Origin: Lysobacter sp.
GTDB lineage: Bacteria; Pseudomonadota; Gammaproteobacteria; Xanthomonadales; Xanthomonadaceae
DNA length: 33,149 nt
Direction: 5' to 3'
NCBI GenBank assembly: GCA_030151365.1
Contig: JASLDW010000028.1
Location: 1 to 33,149, forward strand
Made by a program: the position numbers and the translations under genes. The notes under the pieces were generated by a model that saw nothing but the letters and a program-made list of their open reading frames with translations, ran no database searches and was not told where the DNA came from. This document shows positions 25,101-32,978 of the stretch, piece after piece (positions within the stretch are counted from its first letter, which is position 1; the number at the start of each line of letters is the position of its first letter).

Positions 25101-26918
25101 GACGCGGCCGAAGGCTTCGGTGAAGAAACCGACGCTGCCGTCCTTGATCGTCGCCCCCGCGGACGGACGCACTTCCAGGTCCTGGATCGAATACGGCTGG
25201 CCGTCGACGACGACGTCATGCGGATATTCGGTGATGACCTGCAGACCCATGTTGTCGAGCATCGGCAGCACTTCCGACAACGGCAGGCTGCCATTGCGAT
25301 GGAACAGCTTGACCTCGATGCAACCGGCGCAATGGCTGGCGGCGGGATCGGTGCGCAGGTTGATGCCGAGGCTGTCGTCGCCGGTCAGTTTCGCCAGCTC
25401 GACCACGTCATTGGCCGCCGCTTCCGGCGTCGCTTCCTCGATGTAGGCGGCGCTCAAGGCGCGACCGAAACGCTTGGACAACGCCAGGCCTTCGCTTTCG
25501 CCGTGGCGTTCGACCAGCACGTCGTTGAGGCGGTCGTGCCAGTTGCGCACGGTTTCGGCCAGGCGCGCTTCCAGTCCGGCGATGTCGAACTTCTTCTCGC
25601 TCGCGCCTTCGCGCGGACGCACGATCAGGTGCAATTGCGCCAGCGGCGAATCGCCCATGGTCACGTGGCTTTCGACGTGGTCGGCGGACAGCGCGTCCTT
25701 CAGCATCGCCTCGATGCGCAGGCGCATGTCGGTGTTGAAGCGCTCGCGCGGCACGTAGACCAGCACCGAGAAGAAACGACCGTAGCGATCGCGGCGCAGG
25801 AACAGCTTGCTGTCGACGCGCTCCTGCAGGCCGAGCACGCCGGTGCCGAGCGACAACAGTTCGTCGTGGGTGGACTGGAACAGTTCGTCGCGCGGCAGCG
25901 TTTCCATGATGTGGCGCAGCGCCTTGGCGCTGTGGCCCTGCGCCGGCAGGCCGGAGTCCTTCATCACGCGCTCGTAGCGGCTGCGCACCACCGGGATGTC
26001 CCACGGGCGATGGTTGTAGACGCTGGAGGTGAACAGGCCGATGAAGCGCTTTTCCGATACCGGCTTGCCCTTGGCGTCGAACTCGACGACGCCGATGTAG
26101 TCCATGTAGCCGCGACGATGCACGCTGGCGCGCGCATTGGTCTTGGACAGGATCAACGGCTCGAGCACGCCCGATTGCTGCACGCGATGTGCATCCAGCG
26201 ACTTCAGCGCGCGCGGCTTGCCGCCATCCTTGCCGCGCAGCAGGCCGAGGCCGCTGCCGTCCACCGCGATCAGCACGTCCTCGCCACCACGCTTCTCGAC
26301 CTTGTACTCGCGATAGCCGAGGAAGGTGAAATGATTGTTCGCGGCCCAGCGCAGGAACTCGCGCGATTCCGCCATCACCTCCGTCGACACCGGGCTCTTG
26401 CCCTTGGCCAGGCCTTCGGCGGCGGCTTCCATCTTCTCGCGCATGCGCGGCCAGTCCTCGACGGAAGCGCGGACATCGGCCAGCACCGCCGCAATCGCAC
26501 GTTCCACGTCCTTGGCGTCGGCGGCATCGAGGCGATCGATCTCGACATGGATGAAGGATTCGTTGTCCAACACCGGGTGCAACAGGGTGTGCACGGCGAT
26601 GCCGCGCTCGGTCAGCGCATTGGTGATCGAATCGACCAGGAACGGCATGTCGTCGTTGGCGACCTGCAGCACGCTGCGCGGCGATTCCCAGCCATTGGCC
26701 TTCACGGTCGGATTGAACACGCGGACCGCGGCGGCGCCACGCTTGCGCTTGCGCGCGAACGTCAGCGCATCACTCGCGATCGCTGCCCGGGTCGCGGCGG
26801 ACTGCGCCTGCATTTCTTCCGGCGACTGGTGGGCGTACAGCGCGGTGGCGAATGCGCGTTCGTCGGGAACGGGCTTGTTTGAAGCAGGCTTGTTTGAAGC
26901 AGGTTTCTTCGATGTCAT
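22173..26918 (-). CDS. gdhB: Large NAD-dependent glutamate dehydrogenase (GDH-180 class)
   Basis: A 1581-residue NAD-specific glutamate dehydrogenase that oxidises glutamate to 2-oxoglutarate and ammonia. It belongs to the large (about 180 kDa) class known from Streptomyces, Pseudomonas and Xanthomonas. The first about 700 residues hold ACT-like and regulatory domains (MPFLVDSITNALTERGIAVHTLLHP). The catalytic core includes RGGLRWSDRREDFRTEVLGLVKAQMVKNTVIVPVGSKGGF, VGYDHKGMGITARGAWESVKRHFR, and GEGGNLGLTQLGR of the NAD domain. It follows the acyl-CoA dehydrogenase gene by 34 bases, so the two share a transcript. A tandem peptide repeat sits at the N-terminus. The opposite strand is open for almost the whole length, which I treat as codon-usage bias. 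Confidence 0.96.
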   Translation of the reverse strand: MTSKKPASNKPASNKPVPDERAFATALYAHQSPEEMQAQSAATRAAIASDALTFARKRKRGAAAVRVFNPTVKANGWESPRSVLQVANDDMPFLVDSITNALTERGIAVHTLLHPVLDNESFIHVEIDRLDAADAKDVERAIAAVLADVRASVEDWPRMREKMEAAAEGLAKGKSPVSTEVMAESREFLRWAANNHFTFLGYREYKVEKRGGEDVLIAVDGSGLGLLRGKDGGKPRALKSLDAHRVQQSGVLEPLILSKTNARASVHRRGYMDYIGVVEFDAKGKPVSEKRFIGLFTSSVYNHRPWDIPVVRSRYERVMKDSGLPAQGHSAKALRHIMETLPRDELFQSTHDELLSLGTGVLGLQERVDSKLFLRRDRYGRFFSVLVYVPRERFNTDMRLRIEAMLKDALSADHVESHVTMGDSPLAQLHLIVRPREGASEKKFDIAGLEARLAETVRNWHDRLNDVLVERHGESEGLALSKRFGRALSAAYIEEATPEAAANDVVELAKLTGDDSLGINLRTDPAASHCAGCIEVKLFHRNGSLPLSEVLPMLDNMGLQVITEYPHDVVVDGQPYSIQDLEVRPSAGATIKDGSVGFFTEAFGRVWRGELENDGFNRLVLGAELRWKQVAMLRAYCKYLMQLGVPFSQSYVEATFARYPQLARLLVQYFEARFDPAGDKGRDARIKAIHGEILAQLDGVKSLDEDRILRSFMGVIDATLRTNYYIDYVDGKRKDGGPADYLAFKLDCAAVPDLPKPRPYREIWVCGPRVEGIHLRFGPVARGGLRWSDRREDFRTEVLGLVKAQMVKNTVIVPVGSKGGFFPKQLPDMASDRDGWFNEGVACYKRFINGLLDITDNIAANGKIVHPANVVRHDNDDPYLVVAADKGTATFSDIANGIAQAHGFWLDDAFASGGSVGYDHKGMGITARGAWESVKRHFRALNRDCQKQDFTCVGIGDMSGDVFGNGMLLSKCTRLIAAFDHRHIFLDPNPDTAASFKERQRMFKLPRSSWADYDAKLISKGGGVYSRAEKSIKLSPEIKAALGIAGDVQALSPTELMSAILKSPVDLLWNGGIGTYVKSSRETNADVGDRANNGLRVNGSDLRCKIVGEGGNLGLTQLGRVEAAQHGVLLNTDFIDNSAGVDTSDHEVNIKILLNGEVQKGKLKLPERNKLLASMTNEVAGLVLNDNYRQNQALSLMERMSQSRMGSKVHFMRTLEAQGLLDRQIEFLPSDAELAERKARGQGLTRPELCVLLSYSKLVAYPQLVASDVPEDPYLSRELVRYFPEPLQKKYAKAMEDHRLKREIIATAVTNSTINRMGATFLMRMQEDSGRSIGDIAKAFTITRETLDARELWAQIDALDGKVDDSVQVDALMVIWELQRSFTRWLLSRPGAIPNIQEAVDRYHDGFRDIRAGEGILHPSQRPAYEETRKTWRAKGVPAALADQLSALPYLEPCPNIIELARARKLKVIDVAKVYFRLGDALREPWLREQIEALKVDGRWHAVARGVLRDELATQMRKLTEQVLPMAGKDAEAKVQAWLGRDDQTLRFTLSMLSELASQKTLDYPTVSVAVQRLAQLADRS
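26873..26902. repeat. 15-base tandem repeat at the gdh N-terminus
   Basis: Two perfect head-to-tail copies of GCTTGTTTGAAGCAG lie in the codons just after the start of the glutamate dehydrogenase gene and give the repeated peptide KPASNKPASNKP. The unit is a multiple of three, so copy-number change would lengthen or shorten the N-terminus without a frameshift. The segment is less GC-rich than the rest of the gene. Confidence 0.85.
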
Positions 26919-26952
26919 GTCATCAACCTTGGGATACGGCGAAGATGCCTGC

Positions 26953-28101
26953 TCAGCGCAGGCCGGTTTCGTGGCGGGCGATCACCAGACGCTGGATTTC
27001 GCTGGTGCCTTCGTAGATTTCGGTGATCTTGGCGTCGCGGAAGTAACGCTCGATCGGCATTTCCTTGGAATAGCCCATGCCGCCGTGGATCTGCAGCGCC
27101 TGGTGGGTGATCCACATCGCCGCTTCCGAGGCGGTGAGCTTGGCGACCGCGGCTTCCGTCGTGAACTTCTTGCCCTGGCCCTTCAGCCACGCCGCGCGCA
27201 GCGTCAGCAGGAAGGCGGCGTCGAGCTTGCACTTCATGTCGGCGATCTTGGCCTGGGTCATCTGGAACGCGCCGATCGGCTGGCCGAAGGCCTTGCGTTC
27301 CTTGACGTAGGCGAGCGTCGCCTCGTACGCGGCGCGACCGATGCCGATCGCCTGCGAGGCGATGCCGATGCGGCCGGCGTCGAGCACGCTCATCGCGATC
27401 TTGAAACCGTGGCCCTCCTCGCCCAGCACGTCTTCCGGCTGCGCGACGTAGTCGGCGAATTCGATTTCGCAGGTGGCCGAAGCGCGGATGCCGAGCTTGG
27501 GCTCGGTCTTGCCGCGATGGAAGCCGGCGCGGTCGCCGTCGATCAGGAAGGCGGTGATGCCGCGCGCGCCCTTGTCGGGATCGGTCATCGCGAACAGCAC
27601 GAAATACTTGGCGACCGGACCGGAGGTGATCCAGCTCTTCTTGCCGTTGATGACGAAGCTGCCATCGGCCTGCTTCACCGCGCGGCAACGCATGGCGGTG
27701 GCGTCGGAACCGGACTGCGGCTCGGTCAGCGCGAACGCGCCGATTTCCTTGCCCTCGGCGATCGCACGCACGTACTTCTGCTTCTGCGCCTCGGTACCGT
27801 GGGTCAGGATGCCGTTGCAGAACAGCGAGCTGTTCACCGACATGATGGTGCTGTGGGCGGCGTCGCCCTGCGCGATTTCGACCATCGCCAGCACGTAGGC
27901 GATCGGATCCATTCCGGCGCCGCCGTATTCGCCCGGCACCTCGATGCCCATCAGGCCGTTTTCGCCGAGGAGGCGGATGTTGTCGAGCGGGAATTCGCCG
28001 CTGCGATCGTGGTCTTCGGCGGACGGGCCGATTTTCTCCTGCGCGATCCGTCGCGCCACGTCCTGAATCATCAACTGCTCTTCGGTGAAGCTGAAATCCA
28101 C
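26953..28101 (-). CDS. Acyl-CoA dehydrogenase (short/branched-chain type)
   Basis: A 382-residue FAD-dependent acyl-CoA dehydrogenase for the first step of beta-oxidation or branched amino-acid breakdown. The sequence has FALTEPQSGSDA (FAD and substrate loop), WITSG, and the C-terminal ALQIHGGMGYSKEMPIERYFRDAKITEIYEGTSEIQRLVIAR. The catalytic base is Glu364 in YEGTSEIQ, as in short- and medium-chain enzymes. I start at the GTG at 28101 (VDFSFTEEQLMIQ), with GGGGA seven bases upstream. A GTG two codons earlier is too close to that site. A longer version from 28197 adds 32 residues with no family similarity. It is read divergently from sahR and is followed by gdh in the same transcript. The substrate cannot be fixed from sequence. 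Confidence 0.93.
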   Translation of the reverse strand: MDFSFTEEQLMIQDVARRIAQEKIGPSAEDHDRSGEFPLDNIRLLGENGLMGIEVPGEYGGAGMDPIAYVLAMVEIAQGDAAHSTIMSVNSSLFCNGILTHGTEAQKQKYVRAIAEGKEIGAFALTEPQSGSDATAMRCRAVKQADGSFVINGKKSWITSGPVAKYFVLFAMTDPDKGARGITAFLIDGDRAGFHRGKTEPKLGIRASATCEIEFADYVAQPEDVLGEEGHGFKIAMSVLDAGRIGIASQAIGIGRAAYEATLAYVKERKAFGQPIGAFQMTQAKIADMKCKLDAAFLLTLRAAWLKGQGKKFTTEAAVAKLTASEAAMWITHQALQIHGGMGYSKEMPIERYFRDAKITEIYEGTSEIQRLVIARHETGLR

Positions 28102-28133
28102 GATCACGTCCCCAATGGGAGTAGGAAAGTGAA

Positions 28134-28139
28134 ATTGTA
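28134..28139 (-). promoter_or_regulatory. -10 box for the acyl-CoA dehydrogenase/gdh operon
   Basis: The minus strand has TACAAT (five of six consensus bases) about 33 bases before the chosen GTG start. The -35 region (TCGGAA, 17 bases further up) is poor, so an activator or another promoter may be involved. Confidence 0.4.
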
Positions 28140-28169
28140 GCCCGCGGCGTTGTTCTTTCCGACCCCGAC

Positions 28170-28228
28170 TTGACCGTATGGCCCGGTGGCGCGACAATAT
28201 ATCTTTGAATCCGGATAGAGAGATATAT
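28170..28228 (+). promoter_or_regulatory. sahR-metH promoter with overlapping 32-base palindromic operator
   Basis: TTGACC (28170-28175) and GACAAT (28193-28198) are 17 bases apart and form a good sigma-70-like promoter. An imperfect palindrome covers 28197-28228: outer arms ATATATCT and AGATATAT, and a central ATCCGGAT, all with the same centre between 28212 and 28213. Thirteen of the 16 base pairs match. It runs from the end of the -10 box into the sahR start codon, which is a classical place for a repressor. The likely ligand-binding repressor is SahR itself. The divergent acyl-CoA dehydrogenase promoter is about 60 bases away. Confidence 0.7.
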
Positions 28229-29156
28229 GGATCTGGAAGGCTGGTCGAGCCGCCTCAAGGTCTTCGCCGATGCGACCCGCGTGCGTCTGCTGGTGTTGCT
28301 TGCGCGCGAGGAATTCACCGTCGCCGAGCTTGCCGCGATCACCGGGCTGGCGCAACCGCGCGTTTCCACCCATCTGGCCCGACTGAAGGAAGCCGGCCTG
28401 GTGCGCGACCGCCGTTCCGGCGTTTCCGCCTATTACCGTTTCGACGAGGACGCGCTCGATGCCGCGCAGCAGAGCCTGTGGCAGGCATTGCGCAACGGCA
28501 GCGACGATCCCCTGTTGAAGCAGGATGCCGCGCGCATCCCGGAAGTGATGGCCGCGCGCGCCAGCGACCAGAACTGGGCCGACAGCGTCGCCGGCGACAT
28601 GGAGCGCCATTACTCGCCGGGTCGCACCTGGGAAGCCCTGGCGCGTTCCGCGCTGCCGCTGTTGCGTCCCGGCGATGTCCTCGACATCGCCTCCGGCGAC
28701 GGCGTGCTGGCCGAATTGCTGGCCCCGCATTCGGGCCGTTACGTCTGCCTCGACGCCAGCAGCCGCGTGGTCAACGCCGCCAGCGAACGCCTGCGCACCT
28801 ATCCCAACGTGGAAGTGCGCGAAGGCGACATGCATGCCCTGCCCTTCGCCGACGGCAGCTTCGATCTCGTCGTGCTGATGCATGCGCTGACCTATGCCGC
28901 CAAGCCGCAGCAGGCCGTCGCCGAAGCCGCGCGCGTGCTGCGTCCGGGCGGTCGCCTGCTGCTGTCCAGTCTCGGCAAGCACGCCCACGCTGCGGCGGCG
29001 CAGCCTTTCGGCCACGTCAACCTCGGGTTCACGGTGAAGGAATTGCAGAAGTTCATCGAGAAGGCCGGGCTGCGCGCCGATCCCTCCGCCAGCATCACCC
29101 GCGAGCGCCGCCCGCCGCATTTCGAAGTCATTTCCCTGATCGGGAGCAAGTCATGA
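28227..29156 (+). CDS. sahR: ArsR-family regulator with methyltransferase-like sensor domain (SahR type)
   Basis: A 309-residue two-domain protein. Residues about 5-75 are an ArsR winged helix (FADATRVRLLVLL, FTVAELAAITGLAQPRVSTHLARLKEAGLV). Residues about 120-305 are a SAM-dependent methyltransferase fold with motif I VLDIASGDG (151-159), then LPFADGSFDLVVLMHAL and RVLRPGGRLLLSSLGKH. The known SahR regulator of Proteobacteria has this architecture: its methylase-related domain binds S-adenosylhomocysteine, which releases it from operators of the methionine/SAM cycle genes. The gene overlaps the split metH by four bases and has a palindromic operator at its own start, which fits an autoregulated repressor of metH. 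An active methyltransferase cannot be excluded. Confidence 0.88.
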   Translation: MDLEGWSSRLKVFADATRVRLLVLLAREEFTVAELAAITGLAQPRVSTHLARLKEAGLVRDRRSGVSAYYRFDEDALDAAQQSLWQALRNGSDDPLLKQDAARIPEVMAARASDQNWADSVAGDMERHYSPGRTWEALARSALPLLRPGDVLDIASGDGVLAELLAPHSGRYVCLDASSRVVNAASERLRTYPNVEVREGDMHALPFADGSFDLVVLMHALTYAAKPQQAVAEAARVLRPGGRLLLSSLGKHAHAAAAQPFGHVNLGFTVKELQKFIEKAGLRADPSASITRERRPPHFEVISLIGSKS

Positions 29157-30274
29157 CCGCAACGGCACTGCCATGGAAGAATCCCCAGCGCGCCGAAGCG
29201 CTGCAACGGGCCCTGGGCGAACGCATCCTCGTCCTCGACGGCGCGATGGGCACGATGATCCAGCGCCACGAATTGCAGGAAGCCGACTATCGTGGCGAAC
29301 GCTTCGCCGAAGGCTATGACGCGTTGTTCGCCGCCGACGGCCATGCCCACGGCCCCGGCTGCGGCTGCGAAGGCCACGACCAGCGCGGCAACAACGACCT
29401 GCTGACGCTCACGCGCCCCGAGATCATTCGTGATATCCACGCGCAATACCTCGCCGCCGGCGCCGACCTGATCGAGACCAACACCTTCAACTCGACCAGC
29501 ATTTCGCTGGCCGACTACCGCCTCACCCACCTGGTACGCGAGCTCAATCGCGAAGGCGCGCGCATCGCCCGCGAAACCGCCGACGCGGCCGAAGCGAAGG
29601 ATCCCTCGAAGCCGCGTTTCGTGGTCGGCGTGCTCGGACCGACCAGCCGCACCGCCTCGCTGTCGCCGGACGTCAATCGCCCGGGTTTCCGGGCCATCAC
29701 TTTCGACGAACTGCGCGATGCCTATCGCGAAGCCGCCGAGGGATTGATCGAAGGCGGCGCCGACATCCTGATGGTGGAAACGGTGTTCGACACCTTGAAT
29801 GCCAAGGCCGCGCTGTTCGCGATCGAGGAAGCCTTCGACGCCCACGGCGAACGCCTGCCGGTGATGATCTCCGGCACGATCACCGATGCCTCCGGCCGCA
29901 CCCTCTCGGGCCAGACCGCGGAAGCGTTCTGGTATTCGCTGCGCCATGCCCGCCCGCTCGGCATCGGCCTCAACTGCGCGCTCGGCGCGAAAGACCTGCG
30001 TCCGCACGTGGAAGCGCTGTCCACCGTCGCCGATACCTATGTCACCGCGCATCCCAACGCCGGCCTGCCCAATGCCTTCGGGGGCTACGACGAAACGCCG
30101 GAAGACATGGCGACGATCCTGCGCGAATTCGCGCAATCCGGCCTGCTCAACGTGGTCGGTGGCTGCTGCGGCACCACGCCCGAACACATCGCCGCGATCG
30201 CAGCCGCCGTCGGCGACGTGCCGCCACGCGCGATTCCGGTGCTGGAACGCGCCGATGTGGAGCAGGCCGCATGA
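29153..30274 (+). CDS. metH: Methionine synthase, homocysteine-binding subunit (MetH N-terminal part)
   Basis: A 373-residue protein equal to the first domain of cobalamin-dependent methionine synthase. It starts with RILVLDGAMGTMIQRHELQEADYRGERF and has GADLIETNTFNSTSISLADY. The zinc ligands are Cys275 in GLNCALG and Cys338-Cys339 in GGCCGTTPEH. It ends after that domain, where E. coli MetH continues into the folate domain. The next gene supplies the rest, with a clean ATGA overlap. Between residues 57 and 78 there is an insertion with His64, His66, Cys70, Cys72 and His75 (GHAHGPGCGCEGH), where E. coli MetH has a shorter segment before KGNNDLL. The gene is coupled to sahR by another ATGA overlap. 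Confidence 0.95.
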   Translation: MTATALPWKNPQRAEALQRALGERILVLDGAMGTMIQRHELQEADYRGERFAEGYDALFAADGHAHGPGCGCEGHDQRGNNDLLTLTRPEIIRDIHAQYLAAGADLIETNTFNSTSISLADYRLTHLVRELNREGARIARETADAAEAKDPSKPRFVVGVLGPTSRTASLSPDVNRPGFRAITFDELRDAYREAAEGLIEGGADILMVETVFDTLNAKAALFAIEEAFDAHGERLPVMISGTITDASGRTLSGQTAEAFWYSLRHARPLGIGLNCALGAKDLRPHVEALSTVADTYVTAHPNAGLPNAFGGYDETPEDMATILREFAQSGLLNVVGGCCGTTPEHIAAIAAAVGDVPPRAIPVLERADVEQAA

Positions 30275-32955
30275 GCACACTCGCCCGCCACACCCGCCTT
30301 GCGGGCCTCGAGCCGCTGGTGATCACGCCGGAATCGAACTTCATCAACGTCGGCGAACGCACCAACGTCACCGGCAGCGCGCAGTTCAAGAAGATGATCC
30401 TCGAAGGCCGCTACGACGACGCGTTGGTGGTCGCCCGCCAGCAGGTCGAGAACGGCGCGCAGGTGATCGACGTCAACATGGACGAAGGCCTGCTCGATTC
30501 CGAACGGGCGATGGTGACCTTCCTCAACCTGATGGCCGCCGAACCCGACATCGCCCGCATCCCGGTGATGGTCGATTCGTCGAAGTGGACGGTGATCGAA
30601 GCCGGACTGAAGTGTCTGCAGGGCAAGGGCATCGTCAACTCGATCTCGATGAAGGAAGGCGAAGCGGAATTCCTGCGCCAGGCACGATTGGTGCGCCGTT
30701 ACGGTGCCGCCGTGGTGGTGATGGCCTTCGACGAAGTCGGACAGGCCGACACTTTCGAACGCAAGGTCGAGATCAGCTCGCGTGCGTTCAAGCTGCTGAC
30801 CGAAGAGATCGGTTTTCCGCCGGAAGACATCATCTTCGATCCCAACTGCTTCGCGATCGCCACGGGCATCGAGGAGCACAACGATTACGCGGTCGCCTTC
30901 ATCGAGGCAGCGCGCGAACTACGCAAGCGCTTTCCGAAGAGCCACATTTCCGGCGGCGTGTCGAACGTGTCGTTCTCGTTCCGCGGCAACGAGCCGGTCC
31001 GCCAGGCCATCCACGTGGTGTTCCTGTACCACGCGATCAAGGCCGGCATGGACATGGGCATCGTCAACGCCGGCGCCCTGCCGATCTACGACGACCTCGA
31101 TCCGGAACTGCGCGAACGCGTCGAGGACGTGGTGCTGAACCGCCGCGACGACGCCACCGAGCGCCTGCTCGAAATCGCCGACAGGTTCAAGGGCAAGAAA
31201 GGCGAGAAGAAGGTCGAGGACCTGCGCTGGCGCGAACAACCTGTCGCCGCGCGCCTGTCGCACGCACTGGTGCACGGCATCGACCAGTACGTCGAGGACG
31301 ACACCGAGGAGGCGCGCCTGCAGGCGAAGCGCCCGCTCGACGTGATCGAGGGCCCGCTGATGGACGGCATGAACGTCGTCGGCGACCTCTTCGGCGCCGG
31401 CAAGATGTTCCTGCCGCAGGTGGTGAAGTCGGCGCGCGTGATGAAGAAGGCGGTCGCCCACCTGCTGCCCTTCATCGAGGCCGAGAAGCTGCGCACGGGC
31501 GACGCCGGCAAGTCCAACGGCAAGATCGTGATGGCCACGGTCAAGGGCGACGTCCATGACATCGGCAAGAACATCGTCGGCGTCGTGCTTGCCTGCAACA
31601 ACTTCGAGGTGGTCGATCTCGGGGTGATGGTGCCGGCGCAGAAGATCCTCGATACCGCCCGCGAGGTCGGCGCCGACATCGTCGGCCTGTCCGGCCTTAT
31701 CACCCCGTCGCTGGAAGAGATGAGCCACGTCGCCAGGGAGATGAAGCGCCAGGGCTTCGAGATGCCGCTGCTGATCGGTGGCGCGACCACGTCGCGCGCG
31801 CACACCGCGCTCAAGATCGACCCGCACTACGACGCACCGACGATCTGGGTGAAGGACGCCTCGCGCGCGGTCAACGTCGCCCAATCGCTGATCTCGCCCG
31901 ACCTGCGCGCGTCGTTCGTCGCCGCCAACGAAAGCGACTACGCCGACATCCGCGAACGCCATCGCAATCGCAGCGATGCCAAGCGCCTGGTCCCGCTGGA
32001 GAAGGCGCGCGCGCAGAAGTTCAATGGGGACTGGGCCAACTACGCGCCGCCCCAGCCGGCACGGCCCGGCATCCATGCGTTCGACGACTACCCGCTCGCC
32101 GACCTCGTGCCGCTGATCGACTGGACACCGTTCTTCAATGCCTGGGAATTGGCCGGCCGCTATCCGGCGATCCTCAAGGACGACGTGGTCGGCAAGCAGG
32201 CAAGCGAACTGTTCCGCGACGCACAGGCGATGCTCAAGCGCATCGTCGACGAGAAGTGGCTGACCGCGCGCGGCGTGATCGGGCTGTTCCCGGCGCACTC
32301 GGTCGGCGAGGATGTCGTGCTCGACACTGCCGAGCGCACCACCCTGCACTTCCTGCGCCAGCAGGTCGACAAGCCGGTGGAGCGCCCGGATTTCTGCCTC
32401 GCCGATTTCATCGCGCCGCAAGGCGCGGGCACGCAGGACTGGATCGGCGGCTTCGCCTGCACCGCGGGCATCGGCATCGACGAACGTGTCGCCCGTTATG
32501 AAGCCGATCACGACGACTACAACGCCATCCTGCTGAAATCGCTGGCCGATCGCCTGGCGGAGACATTCGCGGAACGCCTGCACCAGCACGTGCGCCACGA
32601 ATACTGGGGCTATGCGCCCGATGAAACCCTGAGCACCGACGACCTGATCGACGAAAAGTACCAGGGCATCCGTCCGGCACCCGGCTACCCGGCCTGCCCC
32701 GACCACAGCCAGAAGCGCACGTTGTTCGAATTGCTGGGCGTCGAGAAGAGCACCGGCATGCAGCTCACCGAGAACTTCGCGATGACGCCGGCCGCAGCGG
32801 TTTCCGGCTGGTATTTCGGCCATCCGCGCAGCCAGTATTTCGTGGTCGGCCGGGTATCGCGCGAGCAGGTGGCGGACTACGCGCAGCGCGGCGGCGTTTC
32901 GTTGCAACAGGCGGAGCGCTGGCGCGCGGCCAACCTCGACTACGACCCGGAGTGA
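30271..32955 (+). CDS. metH: Methionine synthase, folate/cobalamin/reactivation subunit (MetH C-terminal part)
   Basis: An 894-residue protein with the other three MetH domains. The methyltetrahydrofolate-binding domain comes first (NFINVGERTNVTGSAQFKK, DVNMDEGLLDSE, MVDSSKW). The cobalamin domain follows, with GDVHDIGKN where His429 is the cobalt ligand, and SGLITPSLEEM. The C-terminal activation domain binds SAM (RPAPGYPACPDH at 801-812, then GWYFGHPRSQYF). Together the two subunits total 1267 residues, against 1227 for the single E. coli chain, so nothing is missing. It must pair with the homocysteine subunit to make methionine from homocysteine. The start overlaps the previous stop (ATGA). 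I see no terminator after the stop. Confidence 0.97.
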   Translation: MSTLARHTRLAGLEPLVITPESNFINVGERTNVTGSAQFKKMILEGRYDDALVVARQQVENGAQVIDVNMDEGLLDSERAMVTFLNLMAAEPDIARIPVMVDSSKWTVIEAGLKCLQGKGIVNSISMKEGEAEFLRQARLVRRYGAAVVVMAFDEVGQADTFERKVEISSRAFKLLTEEIGFPPEDIIFDPNCFAIATGIEEHNDYAVAFIEAARELRKRFPKSHISGGVSNVSFSFRGNEPVRQAIHVVFLYHAIKAGMDMGIVNAGALPIYDDLDPELRERVEDVVLNRRDDATERLLEIADRFKGKKGEKKVEDLRWREQPVAARLSHALVHGIDQYVEDDTEEARLQAKRPLDVIEGPLMDGMNVVGDLFGAGKMFLPQVVKSARVMKKAVAHLLPFIEAEKLRTGDAGKSNGKIVMATVKGDVHDIGKNIVGVVLACNNFEVVDLGVMVPAQKILDTAREVGADIVGLSGLITPSLEEMSHVAREMKRQGFEMPLLIGGATTSRAHTALKIDPHYDAPTIWVKDASRAVNVAQSLISPDLRASFVAANESDYADIRERHRNRSDAKRLVPLEKARAQKFNGDWANYAPPQPARPGIHAFDDYPLADLVPLIDWTPFFNAWELAGRYPAILKDDVVGKQASELFRDAQAMLKRIVDEKWLTARGVIGLFPAHSVGEDVVLDTAERTTLHFLRQQVDKPVERPDFCLADFIAPQGAGTQDWIGGFACTAGIGIDERVARYEADHDDYNAILLKSLADRLAETFAERLHQHVRHEYWGYAPDETLSTDDLIDEKYQGIRPAPGYPACPDHSQKRTLFELLGVEKSTGMQLTENFAMTPAAAVSGWYFGHPRSQYFVVGRVSREQVADYAQRGGVSLQQAERWRAANLDYDPE

Positions 32956-32966
32956 TCGCCTCGCGT

Positions 32967-32972
32967 TAAGCT
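32967..32972 (+). promoter_or_regulatory. -10 box for leaderless acyltransferase mRNA
   Basis: TAAGCT ends exactly six bases (GCGTCG) before the ATG at 32979, in the 23-base gap after metH. It has the same spacing as the boxes before the ACMS decarboxylase gene and nadK. There is no ribosome site. The match to the -10 consensus is weaker than in the other two. Confidence 0.35.
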
Positions 32973-32978
32973 GCGTCG

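Noticed and set aside
22113..26882. A 1589-codon open frame on the strand opposite the glutamate dehydrogenase gene
   Set aside because: It mirrors the true gene frame by frame, has no recognisable domain and a His/Arg/Gln-heavy composition typical of antisense frames in GC-rich DNA. The opposite strand encodes an unmistakable enzyme.
28178..29152. Upstream extension of the MetH homocysteine subunit, in frame through sahR
   Set aside because: SahR in another frame is clearly the real product, and the metH ATG at 29153 lies at an ATGA overlap with normal domain start.
30260..30290. Possible frameshift breaking a single metH into two
   Set aside because: The junction is a clean TGA/ATG overlap at a domain boundary, both halves are full-length for their domains, and the second half has a sensible N-terminus. 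A designed split is more likely than an error.
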